NCBI GenBank assembly: GCA_021234155.1 | Contig: JAJEKV010000018.1 | Location: forward strand, 15,990,180-16,054,179 | DNA: 64,000 bases | Direction of reading: 5' to 3' | Origin: Isoetes taiwanensis | Taxonomy: Eukaryota; Streptophyta; Lycopodiopsida; Isoetales; Isoetaceae | Part shown: positions 46,661 to 56,782 of the stretch, one piece after another | Layout: each line of letters begins with the position of its first letter | Position numbering within the stretch: the stretch's first letter is position 1 | Program-made: the position numbers and the translations under genes | The notes under the pieces: model-generated | Told to the model about the DNA's origin: nothing | Databases searched by the model: none | The model's input: the letters and a program-made list of their open reading frames with translations, nothing else

Positions 46661-48066
46661 AACAGAGCACTGAACGAGACATGATAAAGCACAAAGCGAG
46701 ATTAGTGGCTCAAGGTTTTTCCCAAAAACAAGGGATTGATTATGATGATACCTTTTCCCCCATAGTGAAGATGACAAGCATAAGAATGCTGTTGGCAATG
46801 GCAAATGCTCAGGACTTAGAGGTACATCACATGGATGTCACCACTGCTTTTCTTAATGCAAAACTAGAAGAGGATATTTATATGAAACAACCCCCTGGGT
46901 TTGAACAAGGGAAAAACAAAGTGTGGAAATTGAAAAGAGCTGTTTATGGACTGAAACAATCACCTAGGCAATGGTATTTGTGCATGGACACTTATCTGAG
47001 GGAACAGGGTTTCACTAAGCTCAAAGATGATGGGAACATATATTTGTTTAAAGAAGGTACAGAATTTTGTTACATAGCTTTGTATGTGGATGACAATGTT
47101 ATGATCAGCAGCAACTTGGATGTACTGCAAAAGTGCAAAAGCATCTTGAAAAACATATTCAAAATGACTGATTTAGGGGAGCTTAAAAGGTTTCTAGGGA
47201 TTGAAGTGTATAGAGACAGAAGCAATAAAATTATGGCCCTGTTACAAGAACAGAATATTATGGGAATACTCAAACGATTTAATATGGAAAATTGCAAGGC
47301 AGTAAAAACCCCAATGGTACCAGGAAACAAAATGTCAAGAGATCAATGTCCTCAGACAGACAAGGAAAAGAGTGAAGTCCAAGATTTGCCTTATAGAGAA
47401 TTAATTGGATGTCTCCTTTATTTGGCAAATTGTACCAGACCTGATATTTCATATGTTGTTAATATATTGAGTAGATATTGCAACAACTTTGGTATAATGC
47501 ATTGGCAAGCTGCAAAAAGGGTGATCAGGTATTTGAAAGGGACAGTAAATCATGGTATCTTGTTTGATTCTAATAACCTTAGACTTGAATCATATTGTGA
47601 TTCAGACTGGGGAGGAGATCCAGATGAATGAAAGTCCACACCAGGATTTATTCTAATGTTGGGAGGTGGCCCTATATCATGGAAATGTAAGAAACAAAGT
47701 GCCATAGCACTTTCATCTGCAGAAGCAGAATATTCTGCTACAACCCTTGCAGCCAGAGAAATGGTTTGGAGCAGAAGGCTATTGAATGAGATTGGAATGC
47801 AGCAAGAAGATCCATTAATATTATACTCTGACAGCACGAGTTGTATTGCTATGACCAAAAATTCCATATTACATGAGAGGACAAAGCATATTGAACTAGA
47901 GGCACATTTTATTAGAGATTTGGTGAAAAAGAATATCATACAGGTTAAATATATGCAAACAGACAAACAGCTGGCAGACATACTCACAAAGCCATTAGCA
48001 GAACCAAAGTTCAATTATCTGAGGAGTTTGATCAGTTGCAAAAATTCTAATATGAAGGTAGAGTGA
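46661..48066 (+). pseudogene. Copia-C RT and RNase H
   Basis: RT reads [40 protein letters not shown] and [13 protein letters not shown], with the catalytic YVDD intact. RNase H reads [12 protein letters not shown], a TGA at 47629-47631, then STPGFILMLGG, ALSSAEAEYSA, YSDSTSCIAM and HFIRDLVKKN. It ends at 48066, two bases into the 3' LTR. Apart from a stop before 46640 and the TGA, this part is almost intact. Confidence 0.9.
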
Positions 48067-48743
48067 AAGGGATAAGTTCATATTATAATAGTATGATGCA
48101 GATTCTTAGCCAGAGTTGGTTTCTGGTCAACACAAAGTTATACATGAAGAAGACTATAGGGATGTTCAGAATCACATGGTGAATCTTAAGCAGGTTGCAT
48201 ATTCATGAGTAAGGGCTTAAAACCTAAGTATGGTTCTGGAACGAAGATTAACCTATAGAGATAACCAATATTTCTATGGTTATCTTATGATGGAGGTTTG
48301 AAGGTTCAATGGTTCATAAACCTAAGGTTTAATGGTTCGATAAGCAGCTAAATATAAACCTTAGGTTTCAATGGTTCAAAAGACAGTTATATCTCGGTCA
48401 AATAAGCTAGAGCCAAGTTTATAGTTCAAACTTAGCACTGAGCGAAACCAACGTATTTGATCGGTGCCGATTCCATGAGAATTGGTGCCGGATTATAAAT
48501 AAGCAAAGAAGTATCATATCGATATGTGAGCAGTTCATTTTGAGCAAAAGGATTCATGTTTAATATGAATGCCCGAGCTCTCGGATGTGAATAATTTCAT
48601 TGGCTTATAAGTTCATTATCTACTTTGCATTAGATGGTTCATGGTTTTAAATTGATATATTGCAAAGCATAGATATTATCTAGTGAACTTAGAAGATTGG
48701 TTTATGAAATTGACTAGACATTTATTTTAACTAGATCCTATCA
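48064..48743 (+). repeat. 3' LTR of Copia-C
   Basis: 680 bp, TGAAAGGG to CCTATCA, equal in length to the 5' LTR. Preceded by purine-rich GAAGGTAGAG. Confidence 0.95.
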
Positions 48744-48748
48744 ATTCA
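48744..48748. repeat. Target-site duplication of Copia-C, right
   Basis: ATTCA, identical to 43970-43974. Confidence 0.9.
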
Positions 48749-49231
48749 TACATCCCATGTACAATTTTCATTACTAATATAACTAGCCCAAAGCATGTTT
48801 CAATACATTCTAAAAGAAATTAATATTAAAAAATTAAGAAATATGAAAACACACTCTCAGGCCCCGGGAGGGCAACCCTCTATGGTATGGCCTAATATCT
48901 GAACAACATGAGGTGAAGCAGCCTTTAATAATCGATCAAACCTTGAGGCAATCCTTGGCACATTGTTCTGCCATGTTGGTATTGTTAAGGAATGATTTTA
49001 TGTTTGCTTCAATTTGGCAGTCTACAAGTCCTTAAAGGTACAACTTTTGACGTACGTGAGACAAAGTATACTCAATGCCTAAATATGACTACAACTTGTT
49101 ATCTTAACATATATAAAAACATTGTAGTTATCTTAACATATATAAACAAGAAGCAAAAAAAGTAAAAAGAACTCTAGAAGAGCCAGAAAGTAGCTTCTTT
49201 ATATTTTCCCTTCTTAGTTTTCCTTTTTCTT
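48749..49231. other. Interval between Copia-C and L1-A
   Basis: It resumes the target sequence broken by Copia-C. No ORF1 of the adjoining L1 was found here, so L1-A lacks its 5' part. ACATATATAA-type words repeat near 49107 and 49137. Confidence 0.5.
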
Positions 49232-51170
49232 ATGAAGATCCTCACTTGGAATATAAGGGGAATTAAGGGCCCTTTAAAAAAGAGACAAGCCATAGCTCAA
49301 ATTAAGCATTATAATGCTGACGTCATCCTTCTCCAAAAGCTGAAGCTTTCTACCTTTGAGTGTGGTAACTTGGGGAACTGGATCTATCCTAGATCCTCCT
49401 CTTTTTGGATTGAGTCTTGTGGTGCTAATGGAGGTTTAACAATTATCTGGAAGGATATTAATCATTATTATTTTTATAATAGTCCTTCTAAAACGTGGCA
49501 ATATGTTACTCTATCAGTGTCTAATTCTTTCTTTGGGATTATCAATATTTATGCCTCTACCAATCCTAAAGATAGGGAACCTATTTGATTTGAGATTAAC
49601 AACTGGATTTCTTCTCAAAGTATTGATAATTGGATTGTGGCTGGTGACTTCGATAATACTCCTTCTTGGGATCTAAAATTGGGGAATAAGTTCAATATAA
49701 CAAGAGCTGAAAAAAGTCATTGGGATGCTCTTATTTGTGATACTAAAATTATTCATATTCCCTCTTTTGCTTCAACTTACACTTGGTTTAATAAGCAGAA
49801 GGACAATGCAAGGATTTATTGTACTCTTGATAGATTCTATGCCTCCAATCCTTCTTCTGCAATGTGGGATAACAGTTTTGTTACAAGTGATGAGGGTACT
49901 TCTATATCAGATCATCAGCCTCAATTCCTTCATACCTCTCAGATCACTCAAATTCAAAGAACAGGAAATATTCTGTACAAACTTAATGCTTCTCTTCTTT
50001 CCAATGATAAGTTCTGTTCTCAGTTTATGAGCTTCTGTAATAATCTTGATGAGAATAATGGTATGGATAATGATTCTGTATCTATGAAAAACTTCTATTT
50101 TAAGATTAAGGAAATCAAGGATTTGATCAAGAAGTGGTCTAAGCCCAAGCCTGATGAGAGTCATATGGCTAAAGAATATCTGCTCAGGTACATGAAAGAA
50201 GTTAGATCTCTGCTTCAAAATGATCCCTATAACTTAAATTTGTAGCTGGGGGAAGATATCTTAGAGAGGCAAATTAGAAACATTGAAGAGTTAGAAGCTA
50301 AAAGTGCTGCTATTAGATGCAAAATCAAGTATACAAATGAAATGGATTATGGAAGTACAAAGTTCTTTTTTAGGGTGGCAAAAAATAGATTGTTGAGGAA
50401 CTCTATATTTGAGATTAAGGATGAATCTGGCCTAATTCATACCAGCCAAAGGGATATTGCCAATACTTTTCATTCTAAGTATAAGGACCTTTTCGAATGT
50501 AAACCTATTCCCTCTAATGATCTTGAGAATGCAAATGCTTTTAATTCTTCCATTGACACTATTCTTCCTTCTGCCTCTGATAATATGGATTATTCTATAG
50601 TTTCTCTGCCTTTTTGGGAAGAAATTTTCAAAATTCTTAATAGTTTCAGCAATGGGAAATCCCCTGGTCCAGGTGGATTTTCTGTTGAGGTCTATATTAA
50701 ATTTTGGGATATCCTGAAGAATGATCTTACATCTCTTGTTCATTGTTTCTGGAAGGTTGAGCATTTGCATCCATCCATTTCTAGTGGTTTCATCCCTTTG
50801 GTCTCTAAAGTTGATCATCCTACCAATCTTCATAATTGGAGGCCTCTCTCTTTAATCAATACTACTTATAAGCTCTGTGCCAAGATCATTGCTTCTAGAC
50901 TTAAAAATTTTCTGCAGAGAAACATCAGCCTCAATCAGTCTGCCTTTCTATCTAAAAGATATATTCTGGATAATTATATGGCTGCTATGGAGGGTCCCCA
51001 CTGGAACAAGACTTCCAATCAAAATTGTGTTTCTGCTTAAATTGGACTTTGTGCTTTTGATTCTGTGAGATGAGATTTCCTTGACTTTGCTATGTGTAAG
51101 CTTGGCTTCCTTCATAAATTGAGAAATCTTATTCATGGTTTAAACTCTCGCTCTAATTCAGTTGTAGGAA
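49232..51170 (+). mobile_element. L1-A: LINE ORF2 fragment (endonuclease and partial RT)
   Basis: The ATG at 49232 opens MKILTWNIRGIKGPLKKRQA, the canonical start of plant L1 ORF2. Endonuclease motifs follow: LLQKLKL (usually LLQETKL, so the catalytic Glu is Lys here), VAGDFDNTP (usually GDFN) and SDHQPQ. Three breaks occur (stops at 49586-49588 and 50243-50245, stop at 51038). RT begins near 50640 (NGKSPGPGGFSVEVY, NWRPLSLINTTYK, LNQSAFLSKRYILDNYMA) and ends before the catalytic YADD. It stops where the 5' end of L1-B begins. Confidence 0.88.
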
Positions 51171-51220
51171 GATCCAAAAGGAGACATGGAGGAATCCTTT
51201 TTGGGAGAAGGCGCTAGCAG

Positions 51221-53662
51221 ATGCGCCTTCTTGGTAAGGTAGAGAGAGAAATAGTGAACAGGATGGATCGAGCAGTGGGGCCAACAGGATCTGTGCAGGG
51301 TGTCGAGGGGACCAAGGGTACGGTTAGGGCAGGCTTGGGTACAGGGAACGGGAAAGAGGTAGGAAAAGAGACAGAGGTGATAGGGCAGGTTTCAGAGGAT
51401 GGAGAAAAGACATTGGGAAAAGGAATGTATGATTTGGGCAAAGAGATGGCAGAGCTTTTTCAGAACATGGCCAAAATCCTGATTGGAAAAGGAACAGAGA
51501 AAGCTGAAAAGCCATTCTTTGTCTGTGGCGATTGGCTTATTCCTTGCATGGCGGACGAGAACATGGCTAGAAGAACACGCTCTCAATCGATCTCCCCAGT
51601 GCAAATGCAGAGCCAGCTAGTGCAACCGTTACTGGATGAGGTCAACCGGGAACAGAGGAGGATGTTGCAGAAACAACAAAACAAGACAAAACATGAGTTT
51701 CGAGGTATCCCTCTCTTAAAGCATGCTTTTATTCCTAACAGACAGAAAGAACTAGAATCCAAAGCTGTCATCGGCTGTATTAGACATGAGGGTGTGAAAC
51801 TTTCAACAATCAGACTGGAACTCAGTAAAATGGGAAAGAATATTAATATAAGGAGTATGTTCTGGCTCGATTTTCCTTTTTTTGTGGTTGAATGTGAGGA
51901 TACCCAGACCGTGCAGTTCCTGTTAAAAAAAGGGACCATCTTTAAGGCAAACTCACAGTTTTATTTCCAGAAATGGAACGCCAAATTTGACCCAAATGAC
52001 CTGAAGGAATTGTTTCACCCCGCCTCATGCTCAATTCAAGGGCTCAGTCCCATGTATTGGCACGAGGAGATCTTCAAGCACCTGTTTGTTGAAATAGGTG
52101 ATTACATTGGGTGGGAGGCGATCCCGGAGAGAGCTCCCAGAATTTGGGTACAGATTGATATTCTCAAAGATATACCTAAGGAAGTAAAGTACTTAGATTA
52201 CTACGGGGAGGAGAAAAAGTTGAAATTAGAGTGGAGTGGTCTTCCAACCCCATGTGGTATCTGTGGACTCAGATTACATGGAGGGGGGGTATGTCAAGGA
52301 AAATGGGTCAATTCAGTGAACAAAAAGGCTCCCGAACCCATAATAAACAAGGAAATCTCAAACCCAACCAATGTGAAGGATAGTTGGACTCCTGTAAATG
52401 GAAGGAAAAAGAATAAGAATGGTAGTGCTTATAAAAAAGCAAGGAGACAAAGGGCCAGACAGGAAAAGGAGAAAATGGATAACGAAAATCAAGTATCGAG
52501 GAAGTCTATAAAAATGTGGAAAAAGAAAAATGAACATAAAAAGATGGCAGAAAAGGTCAAGGTCTTGGTCAAAGCTGGGGAGGGTCAAGATAAAGGAAAA
52601 GACTTGGTCCAACCTGGAAGTCTTTGTATTACTCCTGCTCACCTGATCAGGAGTAATACATTAACTATTGCTGAACCTTCTCTCCCTCCAATCAATGATT
52701 ACCCTGAATCTTCTGATTCAGATATGTCGGCTGGAGGAACTTTACTGATAAAAGGGGACTGTTCAAGAGGGTTGTATGCTAGTCCTGCAAATCTCAATTT
52801 CTCCCCAGAGGAACAGACAGGGAAAGAGCCAAAGGATGATCAAGAATTGCATGAGGTACTGCTGGAATTGATGGAAAGACAGGAAGATATGGAAAAGGAG
52901 ATTGTCCCAAACACACCACTACTCTCAGGGCAGATAGATCAGGCCAATGATCATCAGTCAAATGAGAAATATAAGTTCTTCACAAAATCACCCATGGATT
53001 TTGATAACATGGGTAGCAGTATGGAGGAAGGTACTAAGGAGATCACTTTCTCCTTAGATGAAAACAATGTAAACACTGACCCTATAAGTCCTACAGGCCA
53101 GGGGGTGGGTAGCCAATCAGAGATGCAACCTAATGGCCTAGAAGTTGACAGCAATGTCAATAGGCTAATAAGCCCATTAGGTACTATGGCTGATACACTT
53201 GATGCAGATAAAGAAAATTTCTTTACTCCAGCTCGGAAAGATGAGGGATCCAATCTCTTGCCAGGTGGCCTGGGAATTTTAGGAGGTAGACCAATAAGTC
53301 CATGGAAGCAGCCTTTGCCAAATGGCCTGGGAACCAACTGGAATAGACCAACAAGTCCTCTTGGACAATCTTATACAGAAGGCATTGGAATTCAACAAAA
53401 TACACCAATAAGTCCAAATGAAAATTGCAAATTAGATGGCCTGGTAATTGTACCTGAAAAGGGCAATAGGCCAATAAGCCCATCTAAAAGCATCCTAGCT
53501 GAAATCAATGGGAATGTATGCACTAAGGAACCAGTGGTAGATGAAGAGAAGTTCTATACCCCTCACACAAAAAAGAGAGGTCCCAAAGTGGTACACTTTA
53601 CAGAAAATAGCCCAGCTCTGAATCTGAGAAGTCAGGGCAGGAAGAAACTCTTTGGTCAATGA
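51221..53662 (+). CDS. L1-B ORF1: DUF4283/zinc-knuckle RNA-binding protein, 813 aa
   Basis: An uninterrupted frame of 813 codons; the ATG at 51263 (MDRAVG) is an alternative start. The middle part matches the DUF4283 region of plant L1 ORF1 (KMGKNINIRSMFWLDFPFFV, then AIPERAPRIWVQIDI). It is followed by a zf-CCHC_4-type knuckle (WSGLPTPCGICGLRLHGG, about residue 344). A basic stretch (KKNKNGSAYKKARRQRARQ) follows. The C-terminal third is acidic and Ser/Pro-rich with six ISP or TSP motifs (53083 to 53470). Plant ORF1 proteins bind LINE RNA in the particle that returns to the nucleus. ORF1 ends TGA overlapping the ORF2 ATG. Intact length suggests a young copy. Confidence 0.85.
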   Translation: MRLLGKVEREIVNRMDRAVGPTGSVQGVEGTKGTVRAGLGTGNGKEVGKETEVIGQVSEDGEKTLGKGMYDLGKEMAELFQNMAKILIGKGTEKAEKPFFVCGDWLIPCMADENMARRTRSQSISPVQMQSQLVQPLLDEVNREQRRMLQKQQNKTKHEFRGIPLLKHAFIPNRQKELESKAVIGCIRHEGVKLSTIRLELSKMGKNINIRSMFWLDFPFFVVECEDTQTVQFLLKKGTIFKANSQFYFQKWNAKFDPNDLKELFHPASCSIQGLSPMYWHEEIFKHLFVEIGDYIGWEAIPERAPRIWVQIDILKDIPKEVKYLDYYGEEKKLKLEWSGLPTPCGICGLRLHGGGVCQGKWVNSVNKKAPEPIINKEISNPTNVKDSWTPVNGRKKNKNGSAYKKARRQRARQEKEKMDNENQVSRKSIKMWKKKNEHKKMAEKVKVLVKAGEGQDKGKDLVQPGSLCITPAHLIRSNTLTIAEPSLPPINDYPESSDSDMSAGGTLLIKGDCSRGLYASPANLNFSPEEQTGKEPKDDQELHEVLLELMERQEDMEKEIVPNTPLLSGQIDQANDHQSNEKYKFFTKSPMDFDNMGSSMEEGTKEITFSLDENNVNTDPISPTGQGVGSQSEMQPNGLEVDSNVNRLISPLGTMADTLDADKENFFTPARKDEGSNLLPGGLGILGGRPISPWKQPLPNGLGTNWNRPTSPLGQSYTEGIGIQQNTPISPNENCKLDGLVIVPEKGNRPISPSKSILAEINGNVCTKEPVVDEEKFYTPHTKKRGPKVVHFTENSPALNLRSQGRKKLFGQ

Positions 53663-56203
53663 AGATCACTACATGGAACCTAAGAGGAATAAAAGGTCCT
53701 CTAAAAAAGGAAAAGAGCTTTAATAGCTATTAGAGATATGAAAGCTGATATTATTCTGTTACAAGAGCACAGATTACCTGAATTTGAAGCATCAAATTTG
53801 GGGAAATGGATCATACCAGATGGAGATTCAATTTGGGCCAAAGCAGATGGCACAAAAGGTGGGATCTGTACAGTCTGGAAAGGGTTTGAGTGTTTGGAAA
53901 GATACAAACATAACAGTGGGAGATGGACTACAACTGTATTGAAGAAAGGGATGAATACCTTAGGAGTAATCAATGTCTATGCCTCCACAGAACCTGCAGA
54001 AAGAGAGGATCAGTGGAAACAAATAAACACATGGATTCAAGCACACCACATCAAGAATTGGCTTATGGCAGGTGACTTCAATAATACACCTGTCTGGGAT
54101 CAAAAACTAGGTAAACAAATTAATATGTCCAAGGGAGAGAGACTGACATGGGATGAGTTGATGTCCAACTTTGTCTATTTCCCTCCCTCTTCCTCTTATC
54201 AATATTCCTGGAGCAATAAGAGAAAGGGAGATCAAAGGACATACTGTCTTTTAGACAGATTCTACTTGTGCAACAATGATCTGAAGGATTGGGATAATTT
54301 GTTCACCTCATGTGATGTGGGGAATTCTATCTCAGACCACTATCCCCAATTTTTGGGGAATGTGGCACCATCTCAAAAATGGGGAGAGAATACTTCATTC
54401 AAATTCAACACAGGTCTGTTACAAAATAAACAATTTTGTATGGAGTTTCTTGAATTCTATAAACAGCTCCCAAAAGTTCCCCTCACTGAATCCATGAACT
54501 CATTTGTGCAAAAAATGAAGAAAATTAAAAACTGGATCAAGGAGTGGGGAAAACAGTGGAATCTAAAAAGGAAGAAGGAGAAACAGGAAGTGTATGAGGC
54601 CATGAGGGAACTCAGGAAGAAACTGTTCCAAGATAAGGCCAATCAGACCTGGCAAGATATGGAATCAGAGATGGAAATTAAGGTTAAACAGATTGAGGAA
54701 GCTGAAGCAAAGAGCTTGGCAGTAAGAAGTAAATGTAGGTACATCAACGAAATGGATGATGCTGGATCTGCTTTCTTCTATAGGACAGCAAAAAACAGAA
54801 TTTTAAACAATGGTATAGTAGAAGTAAAAGATGGGAAAGGAAATCTGTTAACCAAACAGCAGGAGATAAAGGAGTTCTTTCATAAGGAATACAAGGATCT
54901 GTTCTCCAAGTATGAGGTGGATGATAAGGTGGTGAATGAGTTCTTTGCAACAATTCCCAAAGGGCCAGATATTGAAGATGAAGATCTGTTGGCAATCCCT
55001 AGGGAGAAGGAAATCAAGGAGACAATTCAAGCCATGGCACATGGGAAAAGCCCAGGTCCTGATGGATTCCAGCCTGAATTTTATATGGAATTTTGGGGGA
55101 GCATGAAAGATGATATTATAACGTTCATACAGGGGGCATGGCAAGCTAAATATTTACATCCTGCTGTTAATGCTGGACATATCACTCTCATACCAAAAGT
55201 CAGCAGTCCAGTCAATTTAGGGGATTGGAGGCCAATCTCACTTACTAATACCACATACAAGGTGTTAGCTAAGATACTAGCAAACAGACTGAAACCAAGC
55301 TTGATTAGAGTGATCAATCCTTGTCAGTCAGCTTTCTTGCCACAAAGGAATATCTTGGATAATTACATTGGAGCTGTGGAAGGACTACACTGGAACAAGC
55401 TATCCAAGCAGGAATGCATGATGCTCAAATTGGATTTTAGGAGAGCATATGACACAATAAGTTGGCAATTCTTAGAGAAAGCAATGGCACACCTGGGGTA
55501 CCCACCAATGGTATATCAAAAGGTATTTGGTTTTAACACAACAACTACTTCTGCTCTAATAATTAATGGATCTCCATCGAGTCATTTCTCGTGTAACAGA
55601 GGAGTAAGGCAAGGATGTCCTCTTGCCCCTTACTTATTTCTCATTGTAGCTGAAGTGTTAACTAAATTGGTGATGCAAATGCAAGAAGAGGGAGATATCC
55701 AAGGACTGCAATTACCAGGTGGAGAAGGTTGCTTTTCTATCATGCAATATGCAGATGACACTTTTGTGTTCTTGAAAAGGGATAACAAAAGCCTGTCAAA
55801 CTTCTTGGCTGCCATGGACAAGTTTGGTAACATATCAGGGGTAACTTTAAATAAAAGTAAATGTGCCATAATCTTGGATTCCCAGGAAAGTACTTTACAA
55901 GGAATCAAAGTTTTGAACAAGGAGGCTGCAACTGTGATATTGGGAATTCCCCTTGCCTTGAATTCTTCTCTTAAAGGCCTATGGGAACCAATTGTGGGCA
56001 GAATTAAAAAGAAACTAGGGGCATATTCATCATCCTTGTCTTTGGCTGGCAGGGTCCAAATAGCTAATGCAGTAATTGGGAGTACACATGTATATTTCTC
56101 CTCAAAGAATTATAGCGCACAGGGACTCATATGCCAAGATAGAGGCAAAGAATTAGGAAGTTTATTTGGCAGGGGCACACATAAGGTAGCATGGGGGATC
56201 TGA
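53659..56203 (+). pseudogene. L1-B ORF2: endonuclease and reverse transcriptase
   Basis: The ATG at 53659 overlaps the ORF1 stop (ATGA). It opens MKITTWNLRGIKGPLKK, then a one-base shift in an A/G run near 53705-53720 moves to the long frame 53738-56203. Endonuclease motifs are intact: LLQEHRLPE, MAGDFNNTP, SISDHYPQF. RT carries GKSPGPDGFQPEFY, SPVNLGDWRPISLTNTTYKV, MLKLDFRRAYDTISW, CNRGVRQGCPLAPYLF and the catalytic QYADDTFVF (near 55750), then LNKSKC. ORF2 nicks DNA and primes reverse transcription at the target. Only the early shift and the damage after 56090 block it. Confidence 0.88.
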
Positions 56204-56775
56204 TCAAATCAAAAAGGAAGGGGGACTAGGTTGCAAGGATCCGTTTATTCGTGCATGTGCACTAGCAAAGAAAGATGATTTGGAGAGCTATCCACAATTC
56301 ACCCTCACCAGCTCGGTCGATAAGATATGGGATCCAGCAATCCTACCCAGTTGGAAGCCAAAGCCTTACACATCAGTTACCTGACTCTGCCTTTTTTCAA
56401 TTTACCCCTGGTCCAAATACCTCAAATATCCTCAGACGTATGTTTGAGGCATGGAACTTGGCCTCCCTGTGCTACAGACCTCCATCCAAATAGCTAATGC
56501 AGTAATTGGGAGTACACATGTATATTTCTCCTCAGCAATTATAGCAGACAGGGACTCATATGCCAAGATAGAGGCAGCAATTAGGAAGTTTATTTGGCAG
56601 GGCACACATAAGGTAGCATGGGGGGATCTGATCAAATCAAAAAAGGAAGGGGGACTAGGTTGCAAGGATCTGTTTATTCAGGCACAGGCACTAGCAGCAA
56701 AGATGATTTGGAGAGCTATCCACAATAATTCACCCTCACCAGCTCAGAAGCTGATAAGATATTGGATCCAGCAAT
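56055..56775 (+). repeat. Imperfect tandem duplication inside L1-B ORF2
   Basis: TAGCTAATGCAGTAATTGGG and about 285 bp after it occur near 56061-56342 and again near 56492-56775. The second copy reads in frame (SYAKIEAAIRKFIWQGTHKV); the first has many one- and two-base indels. The 56343-56490 segment between them is unique (EAWNLASLCYRPPSK) and looks like the true continuation of ORF2. Confidence 0.8.
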
Positions 56776-56782
56776 CCTAGCT

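Larger units (their letters stand above)
43975..48743 (+). mobile_element. Copia-C: structurally complete, internally deleted Ty1/Copia element
   Basis: Total 4769 bp with two 680-bp LTRs, a 5-bp target duplication ATTCA, a tRNA-Met primer site, Gag, integrase, RT and RNase H in order. The Gag zinc knuckles, protease and integrase zinc-binding region are missing, which explains the short interior. Frameshifts and stops remain. It is related to but distinct from Copia-A/B. By eye the LTRs differ at about 13 positions (near 2%), a fairly recent insertion. Confidence 0.95.
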
